Part shown: positions 1 to 5,583 of the stretch, piece by piece
Numbering within the stretch: the stretch's first letter is position 1
Layout of the letters: the number at the start of each line of letters is the position of its first letter
Source of the DNA: Rikenellaceae bacterium
GTDB taxonomy: Bacteria; Bacteroidota; Bacteroidia; Bacteroidales; UBA932
Length of the DNA: 5,583 nt
Assembly (NCBI GenBank): GCA_900769385.1
Contig: CAAGGO010000030.1
Span: forward strand, 1-5,583
Direction of reading: 5' to 3'
Notes under the pieces: model-generated
Database searches by the model: none
Told to the model about the DNA's origin: nothing
The model's input: the letters and a program-made list of their open reading frames with translations, nothing else
Translations under genes and position numbers: made by a program

Positions 1-21
1 AGACGTGTGCTCTTCCGATCT
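1..21. other. Untrimmed Illumina adapter (not genomic DNA)
   Basis: Positions 1-21 read as the 3' end of the Illumina TruSeq read-2 adapter, ending in GCTCTTCCGATCT, the constant part shared by TruSeq adapters. The match is exact as far as I remember the adapter. The reading frame of the gene fragment at 22-54 stops making sense at this junction, which supports an artificial join. These bases should be masked, and the contig should be treated as ending at position 22. Confidence 0.96.
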
Positions 22-54
22 AAGGGCAGGGTTATATTTTGCAGGAATTTCCAT
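22..54 (-). CDS. valS: Valine--tRNA ligase, N-terminal 11 codons only (cut by adapter)
   Basis: On the minus strand an ATG at 54-52 opens a frame reading MEIPAKYNPAL up to base 22, where the adapter begins. This resembles the start of Bacteroidota valyl-tRNA synthetases, which from memory begin M-E-(I/L)-x-x-K-Y-(N/D)-P-x-x-V-E-x-K-W-Y. ValS charges tRNA-Val in the cytoplasm, and its HIGH and KMSKS motifs would lie beyond the break. A promoter with both -33 and -7 elements sits 45-75 nt upstream in the correct orientation, which supports a real gene start here. Only 11 residues are visible, so the product name rests on a short match. The gene is divergent from etfB. Confidence 0.62.
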
Positions 55-98
55 GATAATAATTACACTTTAAATTTTGTAAAAAACAATTTAGCTCA

Positions 99-129
99 CA
101 AAGTTAATTAAATTAAATATGATGCAAAA
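99..129 (-). promoter_or_regulatory. Bacteroidota-type promoter for the leftward gene (valS)
   Basis: Read on the minus strand, TTTTG (129-125) is followed after 18 nt by TAACTTTG (106-99). This fits the Bacteroidota primary-sigma consensus of a TTTG-like -33 element and a TAnnTTTG -7 element with a spacer near 19 nt. Transcription would start near position 93, giving a leader of about 40 nt before the ATG at 54. The leader is AT-rich and has no Shine-Dalgarno sequence. This is the best-formed promoter in the window because both elements are present at proper spacing. Confidence 0.7.
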
Positions 130-153
130 TTCTATATTAAAGAAAATTATTAA

Positions 154-161
154 TATATTTG
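154..161 (+). promoter_or_regulatory. Candidate -7 element for the etfB-etfA-acyl-CoA dehydrogenase operon
   Basis: TATATTTG matches the Bacteroidota -7 consensus TAnnTTTG. It would place the transcription start near position 168, with a leader of about 55 nt before the etfB ATG at 225. No TTTG-type -33 element is found at the expected distance upstream (around 132-135), so the promoter may be weak or activator-dependent. In AT-rich DNA such a match can also arise by chance. It points away from the valS promoter at 99-129, and the two do not overlap. Confidence 0.45.
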
Positions 162-224
162 CTTGTTAATACGAAACAAAACACAAAACTATACTATACT
201 GAGAAAGCATAGATTGATACGATT

Positions 225-1100
225 ATGACAAAAAAATTAAAGATCGTTGTTCTGGCAAAACAAGTGCCGGACACAAGAAATGTCGGTAAAAATGCTATGA
301 CTCCGGAGGGAACAGTGAATAGAGCAGCGCTTCCGGCTATTTTTAATCCAGAAGATATGAATGCCCTTGAGCAGGCTTTGTATATTAAAGACCAGAATCC
401 TGGATCAGAGGTACTTCTTCTTACAATGGGTCCTTTTAGAGCAGCCGATATTATCAGAGAGGGTCTTTTCAGAGGAGCAGATGGTGGTGTCCTTCTAACA
501 GACAGAAAATTTGCAGGTGCAGATACCCTTGCAACTTCATACGCCTTGTCACAGGCAGTCAAAAAAATTAATCCCGATATCATACTCGCAGGTCGTCAGG
601 CAATTGACGGAGATACCGCACAGGTAGGACCTCAGGTTGCAGAGAAACTTGGCATTCCTCAGGTTACCTATGCAGAGGAGATTCAGGAGATTTCAGATAC
701 AAAGGTTGTAGTAAAGAGACGTTTGGAGAGAGGTGTGGAGGTTGTATCCTGTACATTGCCTTGTCTTGTAACCGTACACGCTACAGCTGCCCCTTGCCGT
801 CCAAGACACGCAAAACAGGTGATGAAATACAAATATGCAAGAACAGTAACCGAGGATGCAGCAGAGGGTGCAAATTACCTTCTTTCACTTGCAGACTACC
901 CTTATCTTAAAATTACAGAGTGGGGTACAGCAGATGTTGGAGGTGAGGACAGCAGCTACGGTATGGCAGGTTCCCCTACCAAGGTAAAGAAAGTGGAGAA
1001 TATCGTATTCCAGGCTAAAGAGGCCAAAAAGCTTACATCTTCAGATGAGGATATTGACTCATTGATTTCTGAGCTTCTTGCCAATCACACTATAGGCTAA
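225..1100 (+). CDS. etfB: Electron transfer flavoprotein, beta subunit (bifurcating-type motifs)
   Basis: This is the beta subunit of the cytoplasmic EtfAB heterodimer, which carries electrons between an acyl-CoA dehydrogenase and another redox partner. Seen in the 291 residues: an N-terminal Rossmann-like strand with AKQVPDT (11-17), NPED (41-44), TMGP (67-70), GADTLATS (98-105) and GRQAIDGDTAQVGP (123-136), the nucleotide-binding loop. A K/R-R-x-L-E-R-G-V-E...LPCLVTV stretch (164-184) approximates the EtfB family signature. AGSPTKV (248-254) lies near the C-terminus. GADTLATS, the DGDTAQVGP loop and the GSPT motif are shared, from memory, with clostridial/Acidaminococcus bifurcating EtfB, where this site holds FAD; mitochondrial-type EtfB binds AMP there. 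The protein is about 30 residues longer than the usual 250-265, with the extra length around 205-247. All three cysteines (176, 180, 191) are clustered. The ATG at 225 has no Shine-Dalgarno sequence, as is usual in Bacteroidota. It is the first gene of the operon. Confidence 0.95.
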   Translation: MTKKLKIVVLAKQVPDTRNVGKNAMTPEGTVNRAALPAIFNPEDMNALEQALYIKDQNPGSEVLLLTMGPFRAADIIREGLFRGADGGVLLTDRKFAGADTLATSYALSQAVKKINPDIILAGRQAIDGDTAQVGPQVAEKLGIPQVTYAEEIQEISDTKVVVKRRLERGVEVVSCTLPCLVTVHATAAPCRPRHAKQVMKYKYARTVTEDAAEGANYLLSLADYPYLKITEWGTADVGGEDSSYGMAGSPTKVKKVENIVFQAKEAKKLTSSDEDIDSLISELLANHTIG

Positions 1101-1128
1101 CAGAGTATTAATTTGAAAAGTAAACAAA

Positions 1129-2145
1129 ATGAACAACATTATAGTATTTTGCGAAACAGACAACGGCAAATTGTGCGATGTGAGCCTGGAGCTTCTTACC
1201 AAGGCAAGATCTTTGGCACAGACCCTCAATTGTGATTTGGAGGCTTTGCTGATTGGATATAACGTGGAGAACCTTAAGGATGAGCTTTACCTTTACGGCG
1301 TAAAGACAGTCCATCTTGCAGATGACAAACAGCTGGAGTTCTTCAGAACCCTTCCATACTCTTCCATTGCAATTTCATTGTTCAAACAGGAGCAGCCTCA
1401 GATAGCATTGTTTGGCGCTACCTGCATAGGACGTGATTTGGCACCTAGAATTTCAAGTGCACTACACAGCGGTCTTACTGCAGACTGTACATCTCTTGAG
1501 ATTGGTGACCATCAGGATACAAAAGGCAACAAATGGGACAACCTTCTATACCAGATACGTCCTGCATTCGGCGGAAACATCATTGCTACAATCGTAAACC
1601 CTGAGCACAGGCCACAGATGGCAACAGTACGTGAGGGTGTAATGAAAAAAGAGCCTCTTGCATCACCTGTTGCAGGTTGTGTAAAGAAAATTGATGTTGC
1701 ATCAATCCTTACAGATACAGATTTCGCCGTTGAGATCATTGAGAGACACATAGAGGAGAAGAAGATTGACATAAAAGGTGCACAGATAATTGTTGCCGGC
1801 GGTTATGGTGTAGGCAGCAAGGAGGGATTTGCACTTGTTAACGAACTTGCCAAAGTACTAGGAGCAGAGGTTGGAGCTTCACGTGCTGCTGTTGATGCAG
1901 GTTTTGTAGAGCACGAGAGACAGATTGGACAGACAGGTGTAACTGTAAGGCCAAAACTCTTCATTTCAGTTGGTATTTCAGGCCAGATCCAGCACACTGC
2001 AGGTATGGACCAGTCATCTATGATCATTTCAATCAACAATGATCCTAATGCACCTATCCACCAGATTGCCGATTATTCAATCATTGGTGACCTTAATGAA
2101 GTATTACCTAAGATGATTGCATCTTACAAAAAACACAGCAAATAA
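1129..2145 (+). CDS. etfA: Electron transfer flavoprotein, alpha subunit (bifurcating-type motifs)
   Basis: EtfA binds the electron-carrying FAD and pairs with EtfB. At 338 residues it is of usual length. The N-terminal domain (1-185) holds GRDLAPR (101-107), GLTADCT (115-121), RPAFGGN (144-150) and HRPQMATVR (160-168); from memory these are typical of clostridial bifurcating-type alpha subunits and absent from the mitochondrial type. The C-terminal FAD domain (about 205-335) has GGYGVGSKEGF (224-234), SRAAVDAGF (251-259), QIGQTGVTV (265-273), GISGQIQH (282-289) and INNDPNAP (302-309). The segment at 278-303 follows the EtfA family signature with conservative changes: F for Y and S for A. No N-terminal ferredoxin-like cluster is present. 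The gene starts 28 nt after etfB, with only an AT-rich stretch and no clear ribosome binding site, and ends 2 nt before the acyl-CoA dehydrogenase, so all three are surely co-transcribed. Confidence 0.96.
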   Translation: MNNIIVFCETDNGKLCDVSLELLTKARSLAQTLNCDLEALLIGYNVENLKDELYLYGVKTVHLADDKQLEFFRTLPYSSIAISLFKQEQPQIALFGATCIGRDLAPRISSALHSGLTADCTSLEIGDHQDTKGNKWDNLLYQIRPAFGGNIIATIVNPEHRPQMATVREGVMKKEPLASPVAGCVKKIDVASILTDTDFAVEIIERHIEEKKIDIKGAQIIVAGGYGVGSKEGFALVNELAKVLGAEVGASRAAVDAGFVEHERQIGQTGVTVRPKLFISVGISGQIQHTAGMDQSSMIISINNDPNAPIHQIADYSIIGDLNEVLPKMIASYKKHSK

Positions 2146-2147
2146 TT

Positions 2148-3878
2148 ATGGCAAATTTCTATAAAGACAATTCAGACTTGAAATTCCAGTTCAATCATCC
2201 GTTGATGGAGAAGATTGTAACTCTAAAAGAGGATAATTTCAAGGATTTTGGCAAATATGATTATGCTCCTGCAAATGTTGAAGATGCAATTGACTCTTAT
2301 GACAAGGTAATGGAGATTATTGGTGAGATCTGCGGTGATGTGCTTGCACCTAATGCAGAGCAGGTAGACCACGACGGTCCTGTTTGCGCAAACGGCAGAA
2401 TCACATACGCTGCAGGTACCCAGCAGAACCACGATGCCCTTACACAGGCTGGCGTATATGGCTTAAGCCTTCCAAGAGAGTACGGCGGACTTAATTTCAG
2501 TATGGTTCCATACGTAATGGCTGCTGAGCTTGTATCACGTGCGGATGCAGGTTTTGCAAACATTTGGGGTTTGCAGGATTGTGCTGAGACTATCCACGAG
2601 TTTGCTTCAAAAGAGATTAAGGAGGAGTTTCTTCCTAGAATCAATAAAGGGGACACCTGTTCTATGGACCTTACTGAGCCTGATGCAGGTTCAGACCTTC
2701 AGGCTGTAATGCTTAAGGCTACCTGGAATGAGGAGAAACAGATGTGGTATCTTAACGGAGTAAAACGTTTCATTACCAATGGTGACGCTCAGATCAAACT
2801 TGTGCTTGCCCGTTCTGAGGAGGGTACAACAGACGGACGTGGTCTTTCATACTTTGTATATGACAAGGCTTGGGGCGGAGTAACCGTAAGACGTATTGAG
2901 AACAAACTTGGCATCAAGGGCTCCCCTACTGCAGAGCTTGTATTCAAGAATGCCCCTGCAAAACTTGTAGGTGACAGAAAGATGGGTCTTATCAAATATG
3001 TAATGTCCTTGATGAACGGCGCCCGCCTAGGTGTTGGTGCACAGTCAGTAGGTTTGTCTGAGGCTGCATACAGGGAGGCTTTGAAATATGCACACGAGCG
3101 CTTCCAGTACAAGAAGGCAATCATCAATTTCCCTGCAGTGTACGAGATGTTGGCAGTGATGAAAGCCAAACTTCAGGCTTCGCGTGCTATCCTTTATGAA
3201 ACAACCAGATTTGTTGATATTTACAAAGCATACAATGCAATTGCTGAGGAGAGAAAACTTACCCCTGAGGAGAGACAGGAGAGCAAGAAATACAGCAAAT
3301 ATGCAGATATGTTCACCCCTGTACTTAAAATGATGTCATCCGAGTACGCAAACCAGAATGCGTATGATGCAATCCAGGTACACGGCGGTTCAGGATTTAT
3401 GAAAGAGTATCCTGTAGAGAGACTTTACAGAGATGCAAGAATCCTTACCATCTATGAGGGAACATCACAGTTGCAGACAGTTGCAGCAATCAGATATGTA
3501 ACCAACGGTTCATACCTTGCAAAAATCAGGGAGTATGAGGCAATGGATGTAAAACCTGAGTTTGCAGCACTTAAAGAGAAACTTGTGGCAATGACTGCAC
3601 AGTTTGAGGCTGCTTGTGAGGCTGTACAGGGCAAAGGCGAGGAATACATTGATTTCCACGCGAGAAGACTTGTAGAGATGGCTGCACACATCATAATGTC
3701 ATACTTGTTGATCATTGATGCACAGGTTGATGCTTCATTTGCTCGTTCAGCTGAGGTTTATACCAACAAATCTGAGGCTTGGAACAACGAGAGAGCATCA
3801 TACATTGCAGCTTTCAAACCGGAAGACCTTGCAGCTTTCTCAGCAATCAAAGAAGAATTCGTAGCTGAGGAAAACTAA
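2148..3878 (+). CDS. Acyl-CoA dehydrogenase with C-terminal extension (ETF-linked)
   Basis: This FAD enzyme forms the alpha,beta double bond of an acyl-CoA and passes electrons to ETF. The N-terminal helical domain lies at about 45-165, the beta domain with LTEPDAGSDLQA (175-186, first family signature, binding FAD and substrate) at about 170-270, and the C-terminal helical FAD domain at about 280-450. The second signature, Q-V-H-G-G-S-G-F (410-417) through R425 and D429, is complete. Glu437 in IYEGTSQ aligns with the catalytic base of medium- and short-chain dehydrogenases (Glu376 of MCAD). At 576 residues it is about 190 longer than butyryl-CoA dehydrogenase. The extra length is an N-terminal leader of about 45 residues, an insert near 355-390 rich in K/E, and a helical tail (about 455-576) resembling the acetyl-CoA dehydrogenase C-terminal-like domain of the DmdC group. 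The substrate cannot be told from sequence. It is the last gene of the operon, 2 nt after etfA, and a terminator follows. Confidence 0.93.
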   Translation: MANFYKDNSDLKFQFNHPLMEKIVTLKEDNFKDFGKYDYAPANVEDAIDSYDKVMEIIGEICGDVLAPNAEQVDHDGPVCANGRITYAAGTQQNHDALTQAGVYGLSLPREYGGLNFSMVPYVMAAELVSRADAGFANIWGLQDCAETIHEFASKEIKEEFLPRINKGDTCSMDLTEPDAGSDLQAVMLKATWNEEKQMWYLNGVKRFITNGDAQIKLVLARSEEGTTDGRGLSYFVYDKAWGGVTVRRIENKLGIKGSPTAELVFKNAPAKLVGDRKMGLIKYVMSLMNGARLGVGAQSVGLSEAAYREALKYAHERFQYKKAIINFPAVYEMLAVMKAKLQASRAILYETTRFVDIYKAYNAIAEERKLTPEERQESKKYSKYADMFTPVLKMMSSEYANQNAYDAIQVHGGSGFMKEYPVERLYRDARILTIYEGTSQLQTVAAIRYVTNGSYLAKIREYEAMDVKPEFAALKEKLVAMTAQFEAACEAVQGKGEEYIDFHARRLVEMAAHIIMSYLLIIDAQVDASFARSAEVYTNKSEAWNNERASYIAAFKPEDLAAFSAIKEEFVAEEN

Positions 3879-3901
3879 TCCTCTTCCCGACAGATACTTT
3901 T

Positions 3902-3933
3902 AAAGAGAGTGATCCAAAAGGTCACTCTCTTTT
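3902..3933 (+). terminator. Intrinsic terminator after the acyl-CoA dehydrogenase, probably two-way
   Basis: AAAGAGAGTGA (3902-3912) is perfectly complementary to TCACTCTCTTT (3922-3932). Two further C-G pairs (3914-3915 with 3920-3921) close an AAAA loop, with T3913 bulged. A short T run follows on the plus strand. It lies 23 nt after the dehydrogenase stop and 26 nt from the kdsC stop on the other strand, between convergent genes. The stem ends are A/T-rich on both sides, so it could also stop leftward transcripts, though the T run on that strand is short. Confidence 0.85.
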
Positions 3934-3958
3934 ACATCCCAAACCTCCCATTTGTTTG

Positions 3959-4519
3959 TTAGTCTTTCTTATTTTTTCCGTCTCCGTAAGTTCCTTCGTA
4001 AAGTTCAGCGTCAAACTCCCATTTGCCCTGAATCTTGAGGACCTGCTCAACAATATCCCTCACGCAACCTCTTCCGCCGGGATATAGGGATACGTAGTCG
4101 CATACATCCTTAACCTCCTGAACAGCATCTGAAGGACATACTGCAAGTCCTGCAGCTTTAAGGAGCGGAATATCGGGAATATCATCTCCTACAAATACAA
4201 CCTCTTCAGGTTTAATTCCGTTTTTCTCACAGAAATTGTAAAAATCAGGCTTCTTGTCCCTTGATTTAAGATAAATGTTCTCAGGTTTTACACCAACACC
4301 CTCAAAACGTTTTCTTACAGATTCTGAATATGCTCCAGTAATGATTCCAACTGGGTATTCTCTAAGAATTGCCCATCTCAGGCCAAATCCGTCTTTTGCA
4401 TTGTGGCTTCTTAGCATATCTCCGTCAGGCATAACCAGTACACTGCCATCTGTAAACACACCGTCCACATCAAATGCAAAACCTTTAATATTTTTCAGTT
4501 TAGTCTTATAGTTGCTCAT
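3959..4519 (-). CDS. kdsC: 3-deoxy-D-manno-octulosonate 8-phosphate phosphatase (KdsC, HAD family)
   Basis: KdsC removes phosphate from Kdo-8-phosphate to give Kdo, the sugar joining lipid A to the LPS core, in the cytoplasm. The 186-residue protein has all HAD motifs of the small, capless C0 type: FDVDGVFTDG (16-25; nucleophile Asp17, acid/base Asp19), IITG (59-62; Thr61), a lysine in RDKK (87-90) and VGDDIPD (110-116; Mg-binding Asp112 and Asp113 or Asp116). The C-terminal GGRGCVRD (148-155) corresponds to the GGRGAVRE tail of E. coli KdsC, which reaches into the neighbouring subunit of the tetramer. Length matches E. coli KdsC (188). It starts 2 nt after the stop of the DUF2520 gene and has no ribosome binding site of its own, so it is probably translationally coupled. 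A related sialic-acid or KDN 9-phosphate phosphatase is possible but less likely, since no synthase or cytidylyltransferase is adjacent. Confidence 0.9.
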   Translation of the reverse strand: MSNYKTKLKNIKGFAFDVDGVFTDGSVLVMPDGDMLRSHNAKDGFGLRWAILREYPVGIITGAYSESVRKRFEGVGVKPENIYLKSRDKKPDFYNFCEKNGIKPEEVVFVGDDIPDIPLLKAAGLAVCPSDAVQEVKDVCDYVSLYPGGRGCVRDIVEQVLKIQGKWEFDAELYEGTYGDGKNKKD

Positions 4520-4521
4520 AA

Positions 4522-5310
4522 TTAATTTTGAGGATTATATTTATTGTAAATTTTTTCTGTCAGGAACTTGTATACCTCCATATGCTCTGCAAACTTCTCG
4601 TCTGAAAGTACATCAAGATGCTTCTCTATGGTATTGGTGTCACCTCTGCGTGCAGGTCCGGTCTGGGATACAGCAGGAGTGCTTAGAAAAGCTTTTCTTA
4701 TGCTCTCAATGGCACTGGGCAGCAGAAGGGTAAAATCTGGGCTTGCAATATCGTATGCCAAAGAAAGGGAATAGTTGATGAAATTGGTAGTGAATATTGC
4801 AGCTGTATGGAACTGCAATCTGAGTGCCGAATTGCAAATTTTGTATTCTGCCTTAATTGAATTTACCAGTTCTTTAAGGGTATCTGTTCCCTGCTCTGTG
4901 TCTGCCTCAATAAGGTAAGGGATAAGCCTTATATCCAAGTCCTTGTGCATACTCAATGTCATAAGGGGATAGAAAACTCCCACATTGCTTAAACCGGCTT
5001 CTTGCAACACAGACATAGGTGTTGCACCGCTAGTATGCACTGTAAAGGCATCCTTGTGAGGCAACTGCGTTGCCACCTGTGCAATTGCATTGTCACTTAC
5101 CGCAATGATTGTTATGTCACTTTTTGGCAACTGTGCAAAATCATTGATTGCCACAGCATCACTCTTGCTCCTTTTAAGGGCCCTCACAACCTTCTCCGCC
5201 TTCTCAAGGTCCCTGGCATAAACACTCTCCACAGAATGCCCCGCCGCCTGCAGAAACAAAGCCATCCTGTAAGCAACATTACCTGCACCAACAATACTTA
5301 TTGTATACAT
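4522..5310 (-). CDS. Rossmann-fold/DUF2520 domain protein, putative NAD(P)-binding oxidoreductase
   Basis: The 262-residue protein has two parts. Residues 1-125 form a Rossmann domain: ISIVGAGNVA (4-13) is the dinucleotide-binding G-x-G-x-x-A loop, IIAVSDNAI (68-76) a strand-loop after the fold's fourth strand, and VHTSGATP (91-98) and GVFYPLMTLS (111-120) are hallmarks of the Rossmann-like/DUF2520 family. Residues about 130-258 form the helical DUF2520 domain, with FHTAAIFTTNFINY (167-180) and TGPARRGD (217-224). The layout resembles ketopantoate, pyrroline-5-carboxylate and F420-type reductases, so NAD(P)-dependent reduction is inferred; the substrate is unknown. It is the first gene of a two-gene unit with kdsC. 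Downstream of its candidate -7 element lies a leader of about 40 nt without a Shine-Dalgarno sequence. The ATG at 5310 is chosen because the Rossmann loop begins at residue 4, leaving no room for a later start. Confidence 0.88.
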   Translation of the reverse strand: MYTISIVGAGNVAYRMALFLQAAGHSVESVYARDLEKAEKVVRALKRSKSDAVAINDFAQLPKSDITIIAVSDNAIAQVATQLPHKDAFTVHTSGATPMSVLQEAGLSNVGVFYPLMTLSMHKDLDIRLIPYLIEADTEQGTDTLKELVNSIKAEYKICNSALRLQFHTAAIFTTNFINYSLSLAYDIASPDFTLLLPSAIESIRKAFLSTPAVSQTGPARRGDTNTIEKHLDVLSDEKFAEHMEVYKFLTEKIYNKYNPQN

Positions 5311-5354
5311 AATCTTTCAAGTCCGTTTATCTTCCCGATAATTTTCCGGGCCTG

Positions 5355-5362
5355 CAAAGTTA
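5355..5362 (-). promoter_or_regulatory. Candidate -7 element for the DUF2520-kdsC operon
   Basis: On the minus strand TAACTTTG (followed by C) matches TAnnTTTG and is identical to the valS -7 element at 99-106. Transcription would start around 5348, giving a leader of roughly 38 nt. It lies 6 nt past the stop codon of the upstream partial gene, so its -33 region would fall inside that gene's 3' end. The nearest TTTTG (5393-5389) is 26 nt away, longer than the usual spacing, so only the -7 element is convincing. Confidence 0.55.
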
Positions 5363-5368
5363 AGTTAT

Positions 5369-5583
5369 TTAATTGTAAATTTTTACATCAAAACCTCTTT
5401 CTCCCAACATCTTGGCCAACTCAGTGCAATCTCCGGAACTGACAGATGCAATAAACGAGTAATCATTCATTTTCCACCCCTTTTTACCTGGAGCACAAAA
5501 ACAGATCATAGCATATTTGCCAAAAGGAAATGCATATGGAGATTTGATATATAGAAGCACCTTGTAATTTGTATATCTGTCAA
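5369..5583 (-). CDS. Unrecognised protein, C-terminal fragment (start lies beyond the window)
   Basis: A minus-strand frame is open from the right edge of the window to a TAA at 5371-5369, showing the last 70 residues. A GTG at 5560 could serve as a start, but the codons before it (D-R-Y-T-N-Y-K) keep the frame open to the edge and fit the protein, so the start is probably outside. I do not recognise the family. Visible are a probable beta strand (YKVLLYIK), a Cys pair in KYAMICFCAPG, a basic turn (GKKGWKMND), another strand (SFIASV) and a terminal helix-strand (CTELAKMLGERGFDVKIYN), suggesting an alpha/beta end. There is no membrane segment. It runs in the same direction as DUF2520-kdsC, 58 nt upstream, but a -7 element in that gap suggests the downstream genes also have their own promoter. 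Confidence 0.6.
   Translation of the reverse strand, partial: DRYTNYKVLLYIKSPYAFPFGKYAMICFCAPGKKGWKMNDYSFIASVSSGDCTELAKMLGERGFDVKIYN

Noticed and set aside
32..40. TATATTTTG as a rightward -7 element
   Set aside because: The spacing within the element is one base too long, and it lies inside the valS coding start.
53..73. Six-codon plus-strand ORF (ATGATAATAATT...) as a possible leader peptide
   Set aside because: It overlaps the valS start on the other strand, lies upstream of the candidate etfB transcription start, and shows no regulatory codon run or attenuator stem.
188..200. Tandem ACTAT repeat upstream of etfB
   Set aside because: Fewer than three short copies in an AT-rich leader, with no partner half-site. 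Chance is the simplest explanation.
194..583. 129-codon minus-strand frame antisense to etfB
   Set aside because: It overlaps the strongly conserved EtfB reading frame, has no promoter at its start, and shows no family motif.
5334..5350. CCCG...CGGG inverted repeat in the DUF2520 leader, considered as a terminator or riboswitch
   Set aside because: Only 4 base pairs with a 9-nt loop and no T run on the minus strand, so it is too weak to support either.
5002..5442. 146-codon plus-strand frame across the DUF2520 start and the end of the partial gene
   Set aside because: It runs antisense through two well-supported minus-strand frames, is rich in Cys/His/Arg as shadow frames are, and shows no recognisable domain.

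Overview
The window looks like a piece of a Bacteroidota genome, probably order Bacteroidales, taken from a short-read or metagenome assembly. Four things point this way. Leaders lack Shine-Dalgarno sequences. Three upstream regions carry the Bacteroidota-type -7 element TAnnTTTG. A DUF2520/Rossmann gene sits directly before a kdsC-type phosphatase. An etfB-etfA-long acyl-CoA dehydrogenase operon is present. KdsC itself implies a Gram-negative cell that makes Kdo for lipopolysaccharide. The first 21 bases are not genomic: they match the 3' end of the Illumina TruSeq read-2 adapter.

Layout, left to right. Positions 1-21 are adapter. Positions 22-54 on the minus strand hold the first 11 codons of a gene cut off by the adapter, most likely valS (valyl-tRNA synthetase). 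An AT-rich divergent intergenic region (55-224) follows, with a good two-part promoter facing left and a weaker candidate facing right. A plus-strand operon occupies 225-3878: etfB, etfA and a 576-residue acyl-CoA dehydrogenase, with gaps of 28 and 2 nt. A strong stem-loop at 3902-3933 ends it and lies between convergent transcription units. On the minus strand, an operon of a Rossmann/DUF2520 protein (4522-5310) and kdsC (3959-4519), 2 nt apart, reads towards the terminator. Its likely promoter lies at 5355-5362. The window closes with the C-terminal part of an unrecognised minus-strand gene that runs off the right edge.

How the genes work together. The acyl-CoA dehydrogenase would oxidise an acyl-CoA (or, run in reverse, reduce an enoyl-CoA) and exchange electrons with the EtfA/EtfB flavoprotein made from the same transcript. 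Both ETF subunits carry motifs I associate with the clostridial, flavin-based electron-bifurcating type rather than the mitochondrial type. The partner, however, is a long dehydrogenase with a C-terminal extension, not the short butyryl-CoA dehydrogenase usually seen with bifurcating ETFs. The physiological substrate and electron acceptor cannot be read from this window. I saw no mobile element, CRISPR array, tRNA or rRNA. The most notable points are the atypical ETF/dehydrogenase pairing, the DUF2520-kdsC pair and the unrecognised end gene; nothing here is clearly a new system.
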